Below are positions 9,302-19,800 of a stretch of DNA of 64,000 bases, in pieces; within the stretch, counting starts at the first letter, position 1; every line of letters starts with the position of its first letter. A model generated the notes under the pieces. The model did not search any database, was not told the origin of the DNA, and saw only the letters and a program-made list of their open reading frames with translations. Position numbers and translations under genes: made by a program. Origin of the DNA: Megalonaias nervosa (taxonomy: Eukaryota; Mollusca; Bivalvia; Unionida; Unionidae); NCBI GenBank assembly GCA_016617855.1, contig JAECUM010096224.1, positions 1-64,000 on the forward strand. The letters run 5' to 3'.

Positions 9302-9739
9302 TTGACAGTTACACATAGCAACAATAGCAAGATCAAATGTCTAACGATAGACGGTAAACAGTTGACAGTTGAAATTAACAATGAATCATCAGGAATATGT
9401 TTCAGTGGCCGTGACAGGCTAAAACTTTCACTTATCAGATCTGGTAACAGCGAGTATTTCAATTATCTTAAAAAATTAAGCCAGAAATTGTCAGAAGGAT
9501 TTAATAACTTTCATGATCCGATCAGTCAATAAAAATATACTAAACTTACCATTGATCTTGATCGATCAAAAGTATTTTCTATTGACAAAAAATATCCTCT
9601 TAATAAACTAGAAATGAAAGATTTATTTCAGTGTCGTCGTTGTGTAAGCGGTAGGGTAAAGTTTAGTCTCTATTATCATGATAGTGAAATATTTCTAATT
9701 TCAACAGTTGAAACGCCGATAATCGGTGATGAGGTATGA
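9302..9739 (+). pseudogene. Unknown frame downstream of polymerase B, one in-frame stop
   Basis: A 146-codon frame ends in TGA at 9737-9739 and has one internal TAA at 9530-9532. The start is unclear; an ATG at 9262 gives a plausible N-terminus if one frame change is allowed. The product is soluble, rich in Lys, Ser and Asn, with a CRRCVSGRVKFSL segment near the C-terminus holding a single CxxC. Translation quality stays similar across the TAA, suggesting one former gene. I do not recognise the family; position and base use match the Polinton. Confidence 0.45.
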
Positions 9740-10051
9740 AATAATCTGACATCTGAAACCTCACATGTATAAACAAATTTTCTTTTCTGATGGGTGGAGG
9801 TCTCTGGTACAGGGAATTTGTACTTGTACAGAGAAATGGAGGTCTCTGGTACAGGGATATGTCTCTGAGCCAGAATCCTTGTTTTCCTCAAGTATAGTTG
9901 TTGGGAGAGGGATGGATGGAGTCTCTGGATAAGGGAAATCGTACTTAATAGGAGTCTCTGGCACATGGGGATATAGTCTCTGAGCCAGAATTCCTGTTTG
10001 TTTTCATCTACTACTAACTATAGCTGCTGGAACGGCGGGGGATCGGAATAG
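9740..10051. repeat. Short interspersed 'gtctctgg' repeats flanking the Polinton
   Basis: The word 'gtctctgg' followed by 'tacaggga' or similar occurs at about 9799, 9842, 9931 and 9952, with 'gtctctgagccagaat' at about 9861 and 9976. The larger block (two short units plus the 'gagccagaat' unit) appears twice, indicating a small local duplication. Minus-strand frames (TRDLH repeats) follow this periodicity and are not taken as genes. Confidence 0.45.
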
Positions 10052-11853
10052 TATGAGGCTCCATAGCGGACAAAAGCTGGTCCAATGAGAAAGTTGCTGC
10101 TGAAATTTCGATGTCGTATGTCGAGAAATCCAATATCACGTGTTGGATCTAATTGCATGTCCTTAAAGTTCCATTTTCTAGATCGAGATTTTAGATTTTA
10201 TATGTTGAGTTATACAGTGGTGGTTTAAAGTTGTATTTCCTATGTCGACGTTTTACAGTGTATATTTTGAATTACACAGCGGTGGTTGAAATTTCAATAT
10301 CATATGTCGAGAATCTATAATTCACACGTTGAATGTAACTGTTTGTGATAAAAGCCCCATTTCATATGGCGAGTATTTAGATTTCATCTGTTGAATTTCA
10401 CAGCGACTAGAAGCAGCCTCCTTGTTTAAAAATAGCGCGGTTCGTTCACAAGTGCGACCTCTAACGAAGAAATTCATAGTAATTCTTGACCTGTGAATGG
10501 TAACTTTCAAACTGTAAATGCATGAAATGCAATGGCGCCTCATAATTGAATACACGAATGATGTATCTTAACACTCAATATTATTTTGAATTGTTAAAGT
10601 GGATGTTGTGTAATGTTACTTTTAACACAAACACATCATTTTACCATATAAAAATAGCGATTCTGACAAGCACAATAAATTGTCCAACCACCGCTGTGTA
10701 ATTCGACAGATACAATCTAAAAACTCAACATACGAAATGGAACTTTCAGCACAATCTATGTGATTCAACGTGTTAAATTGAAACTCTCGACAAATGACAT
10801 TAAAATTTTAACAACCGCCGTGTAATTCAGAAGATACAATCTAAAAACTCGACATTGGACATCGAATTTTCAGCCAGCGCTGTGTAATTCAACAAATGAA
10901 ATCTAAATACTCAACATATGAAATGGAACTTTCAACATAAACTCTTTGAACCAATACGTAAATTAGGAAATCTGGACATATGACACTGAAATTTCAACCA
11001 CAGCCGTGTAATTCAAACGACGCAATCTAAAACCTCGACTTAGAAAATATAGCTTTCAACCACTACTGTTTAATTCAACAGATACAATCTAAACTCTCGA
11101 CCTAGAATATGGAACTTTAAGGACAAGCATTTTTTATACAACACGTGAAATTGAAATTCTGGACATATGATTAAAATTTCAACGGCAACCTTCTGATTGG
11201 ACCAGCTTTTGTCCGCTACGGCGCCTCATAGTGGACATTGCGTAATATTACTTTTAACACAAACAGGTCATTCACCATATAAAAATAACAAGCACAATAA
11301 AATGTCCAATCACCGCTGTGTAATTCGACAGATACAAGCTGAAAACTCAACATACGAAATGGAACTTTCAGCACAATCAATGTGATTCAACGTGTTAAAT
11401 TGAAACTCTCGACAAATGACATTAAAATTTTAACAACCGCCGTGTAATTCAGAAGATACAATCTAAAAACTCGACATTGGACATCGAATTTTCAGCCAGC
11501 GCTGTGTAATTCAACAAATGAAATCTAAATACTCAACATATGAAATGGAACATCGAACATAAACTCTTTGAACCAATACGTAAATTAGGAAATCTGGACA
11601 TATGACACTGAAATTTCAACCACCACCGTGTAATTCAAGCGACGCAATCTAAAACCTCGACATAGAAAATATAACTTTCGACCACTACTGTTTAATTCAA
11701 CAGATACAATCTAAAATCTTGACCTAGAAAATGGAACTTTAAGGACAAGCATTTTTTATACAACACGTGATACTGAAATTCTGGACATATGACATTAAAA
11801 TTTCAACGGCAACGTTCTAATTGGACCAGCTTTGTCCGCTGCGGCGCCTCATA
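10052..11853. mobile_element. Composite inverted-repeat DNA element with internal 60-bp repeats
   Basis: The left end reads TATGAGGCTCC, AGCGGACAAAAGCTGG, TCCAAT; the right end at 11853 carries the inverse (ccagctttgtccgct, gcggcgcctcata). The terminal inverted repeats are about 60 bp. Inside, a roughly 60-bp unit with 'accgctgtgtaattc' and 'gaaatggaacttt' recurs in one orientation on the right and inverted on the left, so the two arms could fold on each other. GAATA follows the right end and lies one base before the left end, a possible target duplication. There is no coding capacity, so it is a non-autonomous element; superfamily not assigned. Confidence 0.65.
10599..11853. repeat. Tandem duplication of the right half of the composite element
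   Basis: The block from about 10599 to 11233 is repeated at about 11234 to 11853. Each copy begins with a 'tggacattgcgtaata'-like segment, carries 'acttttaacacaaaca', and ends in the terminal repeat 'gcggcgcctcata'. The copies are highly similar with scattered substitutions and small indels. A further isolated terminal word ('ggcgcctcata') lies at about 10533, just before the first copy. Confidence 0.7.
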
Positions 11854-12463
11854 GAATATCACTCCCGCTGGAGGAGGGGATGAGTTTACCCACCACCACC
11901 ATCCGACCTCACATTCTAGAAAAGTCCCATCCCCTAAACGGGACTGACAAGTACACTTGAAAATTAAGAAAAATAAAAACAAATTAAGATTACGGACCTT
12001 GTCTGCAGAAGATGGGGGTAAGAGCCAAATATAATCACTGGATATGAAGGAATCTGGGTATATCACTCCTCTACGGAATGGTGATTCGCATGGTGCGATC
12101 CAAACCCCTCCTGTACAAGCAAACAAGTTACACCCTCTGCGAAAAGTTGGCTAGCCCATGTCCATAATAAACAGTTATACAAATATATAAAGAAATACAC
12201 ATCCTGTCTACCATGTGTATCGTCGTTATCTTAGCTGGCATGTTAACAAAGCATCAGCTGATGTTTAAATTATGCCTGGTTTAAAAACGCCTAGACAAAA
12301 GCTGAGTTCATATCCGATTGTCTCCACAATTTTTCCAGAGTTATGGAAGATTCGTTCATCTATTTGAAGGAAATCATGCGAATCAGATGACGTTTTAGTA
12401 TAGCTCTTCGATTAATATGTATTGCTCATCCACTATGACAAAGGTCCTGTACTGCACAGAGTT

Positions 12464-12465
<2 letters not shown>
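11854..12465. other. Intergenic DNA, no gene seen
   Basis: A somewhat GC-richer stretch with (cca)n-like words near 11892. A minus-strand frame (11803-12126) spans the element boundary, lacks domain character and is not accepted. No other structure was seen. Confidence 0.4.
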
Positions 12466-12504
<39 letters not shown>

Positions 12505-12776
12505 TTTGGATTTTTAACGTAGCTTTAAAAACTGTTCAATCATATTGTTACGACGTCTGCATTGTGGCAGTTTAGAGTGACGTCTAGCGCTGGGGCATCA
12601 TGCCGCATCATCTCGACACCAGGCCAACCAGTCCTATAACCTTTTAATGCTGAGCGCCTAGCGAGGCAGCTGTTAGTACCATTTTCATAAGTCTTTGGTA
12701 TGACTCGACCGGGGTTCGAACCCGCGACCTCCCGTATCCGAAGCGGACGCTCTTACCACTTGGCCACCGGAGCAGT
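12466..12776 (-). mobile_element. tRNA-derived SINE, family B, copy 1
   Basis: On the minus strand the head has a tRNA-like A box (ggccaagtggtaagagcg) and B box (gggttcgaacccc), followed by a body ending 'gctacgttaaaaatcc' and an (AC)n tail that appears as (GT)n at 12467-12503. The same family occurs at 12945, 29982 and 45879. The tRNA-like part is not a functional tRNA because it continues into the SINE body. Confidence 0.8.
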
Positions 12777-13382
12777 GCACATAAAGTGGTGAAGTCCAAT
12801 GAAAATGTGACAACTGAGGAAAAGTAAACACCTTTCTTTCAACAAAAATATTAGCCCATTAAAACTTAACATTCGGAGCACTCATGTACAACAATCATGG
12901 ATGGTTGAAGGATGTGATGTGATGTGATTATGTGATGTGATTATGATTTTTAACGTAGCTTTAACAATTTTTCAGTCATATCGCTACGATGTCTGCAGTG
13001 TGGCAGTTTATAGTGATGTCTAGCACTGGGGCATCATGCCGCAGACATGTAGCATGATGTCCCACCCAGTCACATTATCCTGACACCAGGCCGTCCAGTC
13101 CTAACACTAACCTCTTAATGCTGAGCGCCAAGCGAGGCAGCTGTTAGTACCATTTTCATAAGTCTTTGGTATGACTCGACCGGGGTTCGAACCCGCGACC
13201 TCCCGTATCCGAAGCGGACGCTCTTACCACTTGGCCACCGGAGCAGTGCACATAAAGTGGTGAAGTCCAATGAAAATGTGACAACTGAGGAAAAGTAAAC
13301 ACCTTTCTTTCAACAAAAATATTAGCCCATTAAAACTTAACATTCGGAGCACTCATGTACAACAATCATGGATGGTTGAAGG
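12662..13382. repeat. Near-identical duplicated SINE-head plus flank
   Basis: The block 12662-12909 (SINE head plus about 130 bp of unique flank ending 'ggatggttgaagg') recurs at about 13137-13382 with no difference found by eye. The SINE body and tail parts beside the two blocks differ clearly. The interval between starts with a short (atgtg)n tract at about 12911-12946. Confidence 0.8.
12945..13248 (-). mobile_element. tRNA-derived SINE, family B, copy 2
   Basis: Same head, B box and body as copy 1, on the minus strand. The body is closer to the copy at 45879, with the extra segment containing 'gtgggacatcatgctacatg' read on the minus strand. The (AC)n tail is replaced by the (atgtg)n tract at its left. 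Confidence 0.8.
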
Positions 13383-14645
13383 TGTCTGCTCTGATTTCAT
13401 GATGCTATGAATCTGGTTTAGTTCAATTACAAAGACTGAATGTTAGTGACACCACCCACTCTCCTTCCAGGTCGGAAACCTTCTCTGAAGTTATTTGTTA
13501 TTAGAATATTCACTGTAGTTTCCCACGGTGATGTGGGAGGGTTATTTCCGTAAATTCCTCGTGTCGAATCAACATGGATGTCGCTTTGATAGCTTCAGCG
13601 TAGGAACACCTAGACCGAAATGAAGGCTAAAGGCAAGATAAATTGATAAAACCATCTCCAGAGATATGAGGCAAGCAGCATTTTCACATCCTTATAATCT
13701 GAATATCATGCTTCCAACAAGCAAGTTCATTTTTTATTTTATTTTATTTATTTAATTATTTTGCTTTTTTTTTTTTATTCAAATCTCCCGTCTGTTTTTA
13801 TAGTCTGTTTGAAAAATCTTATATCATACACATAATATGACTGGCTGAATGACACAAACATTGGTAACGGCGCGAGAACAAAGAAGGTTTACCGTCAACC
13901 AGTTTCAGATTATGCAAGCTCTACAAAGAAAATACAGACACGTGACAAAAAATTCAACAGAAATGAGACTTACAAGAGAACAACCCCAAATACAGAACGT
14001 ATAAAAAAAATAAACTTCACAACGAAACTTCTAATTCTATTAAAAATAATGCTGTGCTAAAGGAAATTATGAAATGAAAATATACAAGTCATGAAAATAT
14101 AGGAAAGGACTAACGATTGTCAAACGGCGGGAAAAAAGACACTATTTATTTCCTTTCTATACAACACTGAACGAGACACGCTTTTCTGTAATTTTTCTAA
14201 CGTTTAAAAGACCTAACAGGTGGTACTTTGTATTCGACAATTGCTTGGGATAAATATACTAGTTTTTCATTCGTGATTAACACCTGTTCTGTCATTCGTC
14301 TTTACAAAGGACAGATATAAAATTTATAGCATTAAGTATGATTTCATGTTTCTGAATAATTTTTATATTACTTAGATATAGAAATTAACACAAACGCATA
14401 TGTCACAATATTATTAGGCAGCCCTACACAGAAAGAAAATAAAAGAGCAAATTAGTAAGAAGACATTCATGTTCGACCAATATTTGTTGAAAGTCAGTGC
14501 ATTTGCTTGTAACATATGACATATATCAAACACATTTCGCAGCTCTGCATAGAAAAAGAAAACAGGAAATAATAAAATGACGTCATGTTAAACTAATCTT
14601 TGTTGATAGTTGGAACATATGCTTGCAACTTATAAAACGCATACA
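13383..14645. other. Intergenic AT-rich DNA, no gene seen
   Basis: AT-rich sequence with a T-rich tract near 13730-13782 and no open frame of note. It may contain old repeat relics; nothing supports a gene. Confidence 0.4.
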
Positions 14646-14919
14646 CAGGTCTGGCGCGAGGCAATAGGCGAACTAGGTGGTCGCATAGGGCGCCACGATT
14701 TGAGGGTGGGATGGGTTGGCGTCAAAAACGAAGTATACTGTCAGGTTATTAATTTATTATCATTAAATATCTAGACTAAATAATGAAATTAATAAATTAT
14801 AAAGTCGAACTTGTAATAATACTACAGTTTAAAATTAGCGATCCCCCCCCCCCAAGCGGGAGAAGGGGGCGCAAGGTGGAAGGTTCTCCCAAGTCTCCTA
14901 ATACCGTTGCACCGGTACT
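14646..14919. mobile_element. Probable hAT-type MITE, diverged
   Basis: The left end 'caggtctggcgcgaggcaat' and the inverse of the right end 'agtaccggtgcaacggtatt' align as diverged terminal inverted repeats, followed on both sides by a 'gggcgc' block. This head style is typical of hAT non-autonomous elements. The inner part contains a run of 12 C near 14842 and no coding capacity. An 8-bp target duplication could not be confirmed because the right flank is an (AC)n tract. Confidence 0.4.
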
Positions 14920-16317
14920 ACACACACACATACACACGCGCGCGCACGCACGCACGCACGTGCGCTCTACTGAGTTTTGAAAACCGACTATTTAAAACAT
15001 TCGTGTGGTGGATAAAGCATTGAAAGTTTTTCTTTAATTGGAAAAAATGGCAGGTGGTGGCTTTGGAATTGGTTTCACAAAACCTATTTGCTAATCTCCG
15101 TATACTCTAGTGCACAATCAACAGTATCCAGTCGAGTCGTCCTTAATACTGACAATGACAGAATAATAACATCTATCAATTAACTTCTCTCATTAACCTG
15201 TCGAAAAACAATAATTTATTTAATTCATAGGCTTTTGATACCATATGCAGACATGTGACTATTTTGCACACTGCTGGGATTACAGGTTAGAACTTTTTAA
15301 ACTCTTTATTTCAATTGAAATAAAAATAGCTAGATATATGGGCGTCGTGGTCCTACCACTATTCTATCTTTTTTTTTTTTTTTTATAAATATTTTTCAAA
15401 CCTATGCCACCCACTTCTATCCTCCATCTTTTCACCAATTCCAACGCTATAACCCACCCATCTTTTTTGTTTTTAATTTTAAAAAAGGTAAAGAAAGATC
15501 GCACTAACAAATAATTGTATTCTTTTCCTTTCAGGTAAAATTCTAAATAGGAAAGTAAACAAATAAGGAGATTAAATTGGGAAGAACATTATTCTGTGTT
15601 GGTCACTATCATGCAACAACAGATCTCATAAACTATACCTGATAAAAATGTGAAATATAATAACTTGAAGTAATCTAAAGGAAACGCTCTTTGCAAATTT
15701 GCCTCTCCCCTCCTCCCAAAAATAAGGAAACAAAAGCCAAAACAAAGAAAAGAAATATTTTCATTCATCTTATTAAGAACATAATAATTATAATTTATAA
15801 AAAAGGAAAGAGTTAATTTTTTTTTACATGTTCTTTCTATCCATTTGTTTTGTTTGTAATTTTTGTTTTCTTCTACTGCTTTTAATTATTTCAAGGACAT
15901 ATATAACTCTATCAACAGAGAATACTATTTGAAAAATATGAAAACTTTCGTTTACATTGCAATTCGTTTTATTTCCTTCTTTATTTTGAATATTATCAGC
16001 AACATGATCTGTGAAAGAAATTTAGCATAATGCTAATTGGATCTATATTACTGTAAAAATCATACATGTCATTAAGCGCCTTCACTCATCTTAAACTAAA
16101 ATATAAATTGTTGTTCTAAAGAAAATATTAATTTTGTTTAATCAAACTCTGTTCATTGAATGTTCTTTACCTTAACTTTCATCAAGAAACTTCAGACGAA
16201 AATTATCGATCACTGTGGACTTTTACAACGGTGACCAGGTACTAAACCGGGTCAATAAAAGAACAGGTCGCTTCTAATCGTCACGATATAGGGTAGTACG
16301 AATTTGTTTTATCAAAT

Positions 16318-16318
<1 letters not shown>
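14920..16318. other. Intergenic DNA upstream of RNF2
   Basis: Starts with an (AC)n/(GC)n/(acgc)n tract at about 14920-14962, then AT-rich sequence with T- and A-runs. No open frame or recognised repeat. The right part must contain the RNF2 promoter, but no specific element is identified. Confidence 0.4.

Positions 16319-16376
<58 letters not shown>
16319..16376 (+). repeat. (GATA)n microsatellite upstream of RNF2
   Basis: About 14 perfect GATA units lie 92 bases before the chosen RNF2 start codon, in promoter or 5' UTR DNA. Length variation is likely between individuals; an effect on expression is speculative. Confidence 0.95.
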
Positions 16377-16467
16377 TAATCCGTTTCCGAGTCTCAGACA
16401 ACGAATTTGTATCCGTTGAGTACTCACTAGCCATGAAATGCGCAAGCGCATTTTCCAAATTTCCAAA

Positions 16468-16883
16468 ATGGCGAACGAGGTGACCAATGCACCAAATAAA
16501 ACATGGGAACTCAGCTTGTATGAGCTACACAGAACACCACAAGAAGCAATTACAGATAATACAGAGATTGCCGTATCTCCAAGAAGCTTGCATAGTGAAC
16601 TAATGTGTCCAATATGTCTCGATATGTTAAAAAACACGATGACAACCAAAGAGTGTTTACACCGCTTCTGTCAAGAGTGCATCATTACTGCTCTTCGCAG
16701 CGGCAACAAGGAATGCCCCACCTGTAGAAAAAAATTGGTTTCAAAAAGATCTCTCAGACCAGACCCTAACTTTGATGCTCTCATTTCCAAAATATACCCA
16801 AGCAGAGACGAATACGAAGCACAGCAAGAAAAAGTTCTTGCAAAACTGAACAAGGTTCACAGTACAGCAGCATTTCACCACAG
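16468..16883 (+). CDS. RNF2: RNF2 exon 1 (N-terminus and whole RING domain)
   Basis: Carries the start codon, the [10 protein letters not shown] helix, the full RING finger and the conserved [10 protein letters not shown] segment. It ends in phase 2 at a CAG|GTAGTA donor; the two leftover bases join one base of exon 2 to give Ser in HHSMEEGL. The upstream 5' UTR limit is unknown. Confidence 0.95.
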
Positions 16884-19800
16884 GTAGTAATCTACTTGAC
16901 TGTCACTAACGTTATTAGAGTTTTTACAGTAATTTTAGCTTCTATAAAAATTGACACAGTACACCATGCAACTGTTTTTTCATGGAACATGACTGGGTGG
17001 GGGAATGTTAGTGTGGTCTAAGACATTCACCATTACAGATAACTCACATTTCACCTTTGTATGTGTTGGCTTGAGTCTTGGCTTAACCGATATGGTTATG
17101 TGAAAAAGTTTGCCAGAAGCTTCACATGTGTCATCCCGAGTTCATTTTTCAACATATATGCTGACCATAATGTATAGCCTATCAAGTGCTTGAAAATGTC
17201 ATTAAATCCCACAAAACCAAAGCAAACCATATTTGGCAATGAGTATACTTTATTCCTTAAGTTTGGTTTTGCCTTTTTTAGTCTGTTACAAATCAACCAA
17301 TATGACCTTTTATTTATATTTTCTTGTGTCTTTTTGTGTATCGTAGTTGGTGCCATAGAAACAAATTTTGTGTCAAAGATGAAATCTACGAGCCACTGGC
17401 ACAAGGGTAAAACCTAAAATGAACCCTGATATGGTGGTTGCTTTATGCAGGGGTGTCCATTGTTAAGTGGTTTGTATTGAAATTGACCTGCCTGAGTATA
17501 GATTTGGTCTTCCTAGAAATCACAATTTTAACATAAATTGTAACATTAAAAAGATAATACACAAGCAAGTAACCCAGCACCAAACATACTCAGCTCTGTG
17601 GTGTAACATTATTTAATCACATGATCACCAAAACCTGTGCCTTAATTGATACAGTGCAATTGTTATATCTCTGATGTCTCTGAAAATGTAGGCCATACAA
17701 TTTGGATTACATGATCAAGCAGTGTTTGAAATTGCTAAGTATGCAGATCAGTTTGTGAACTCTGAAATTTTTATTTGAGTGGCAGCTTACTGAACAGACA
17801 AAATACCATATCTACTGGATTATAAGTCAACACCCTGCATTTCTTCCTCTGAAGAAAACTAATTTCTTTTTCATCATCATGTAAGTCAGGGTGTATTTTG
17901 CAAGTCAGATCCATCGAAAGAGGTGACTGGTTATCAGTAAGTCATAGCTGCAATATGGAAAAATAAACAAGCCAATCTTGAGGGAGGAATGGATAGATAG
18001 ATAAAGAGAAAACCAGTGTAAAATACAGTTTTATTATTGAGTGGAATTTGTCTCAAACAAATTGAGAACTTACATTTTGTTCACGTTCGTGTCATAAAGT
18101 CCATATATATCCATGAATTTTTTTATAGGTGTCATAACAGTAGAAAAATTTTAGCCCAGAATGATCCAATTAACAATATCTCATGGTATGTTAAATCCAC
18201 ACTTCTTACAACCAATCCCCATCAAACAATGAAATCCACGCTTTTATGATTCACAGTACCCTATATATGTTGCTACCTTTTGCTTATCCAAACCTATAAT
18301 ATTTGTCCTAAAAAAAAAATTCTGCTGTAATTTGCAATGTGAGTAGAAAATCTACATTATTTGGTATCATTGTACAGCTACATCTGTCTACTTTTCTGTA
18401 ATACCACCCATTTTGTTTTATCACAAATGATGTTGACACTACAGAGGTTAGAAGTAGGGTACAACCTCATGACACGTAACATGGCATGCTGGGTTAATGA
18501 ATTAAGACTCAAGGTCTTAAACTATGTAACAGAAAGATGCAAAACTTACAAATTTAGTAAAATCAACAAATAATTTATTTACCTAGAATACAAAGTGAAA
18601 ATTCCACAGACACCTAAAGTATTTTGAATTAAATCCCAGATAATCCTAAATGTTCTGTCACAAGTCCTAAGTATAGTATGTTCAGTATGAATTCCAATGG
18701 TCTTGAAAGTCCTGATGTACCACAATCATGTAATCCAAAATGTTTTTGAACTAATTATCAATAATGCCAAAATAATTTGTTAACCCATCAGTGACCCCTT
18801 TAGTAATTCCAATGAATGATTTATGTTGTTGTTGTTGTTGTGGGGCTTAAGGCCATTTTTCAGCACACGATAGGCTATACATGGCGGCCAGTATTAATGG
18901 TGGAGGAAGAAACCGGGAAATCCCCGGAAAGAACCACCGACCCACGAGAAGCTACTGGCAAGCTTTCTCGCATATCCACATTCGCCGAATCCTAGACTCG
19001 AACCCACGCAGATATAGGTGAGATGGCAGTGATCCGTAACGGAGGGCACTTTAGACCACTCGGCCACTTGGGGCCCCAATGAATGATTTAAAAAATTCCT
19101 CTCAAATTATATATGCAAACAACAATACACTCAGATCATTGATTCGCAAAGACAGATGTGAAACAGGAACAAAAATTTTGTTTACAAAATGTCTGTTTAT
19201 GTACAGACTGTTGCTTGACCTATTACACAACAGAATGTTATGTAAAAGTGATCATTCCTAATGGAAAAATTCACTTATTCCTAAAGAAGGTCAGGCCTTA
19301 AAGTTAAATTTTAGTAAACATGTTGTTTACAAATGATCCATATCTTAAAACACAATCTACAGTCACACAATATAGACATAACATGTGGAGACTCAGGTTA
19401 GGGTCTGTAAGTAACACTTTGTTCATACATGCTGTAAAATCTATGAGGGATTCAACTGAACAAGTGTCAGTTATGTGGCAAGATTACAAGACTATTATGT
19501 CTACTTAATCCTAAGTGAAAATGGTGCCCGTTTGACATCCAAAATAGTCACCTTGGCAGCCATCTGGGTCCATTATGGCTACCACAGTGGCCATCTTGAA
19601 AATCTTGTTATCACATCTCCTAAACTATTTGGAGGATTCACACATTGTTACACACACATTCATCCCATGGTCTAGTTAGTCCAAAATAAAAATGGTGCTG
19701 ATCTGATGTCCACAGCAGCAGTATTGAATGTAGAATAGGCCTGATGTACTCTGCTGCATGTTATATTATAAGAAGTCACTAACAGAGGCAGGAATTTAAA

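Larger units (their letters stand above)
1..9739 (+). mobile_element. Degraded Polinton/Maverick (adintovirus-like) element, left end outside window
   Basis: A set of genes known together only from Polinton/Maverick elements and adintoviruses lies in about 9.7 kb: double-jelly-roll capsid remnant, adenain-like protease, zinc ribbon, parvovirus-type PLA2, chromodomain integrase and protein-primed DNA polymerase B. Most run rightward; a core-like frame at the left edge and an HNH endonuclease run leftward. Nearly every gene has stops or frameshifts, often at A-runs of 9 or more. Catalytic residues are also replaced in the protease and polymerase, so the copy should be inactive. No packaging ATPase and no terminal inverted repeat were seen. 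The right end is placed after the last virus-like frame and is approximate. Family identity comes from recognised motifs, not from a search. Confidence 0.9.

Noticed and set aside
12680..12776. tRNA gene
   Set aside because: A and B boxes are present, but the same sequence with the same downstream body occurs elsewhere, so it is a SINE head.
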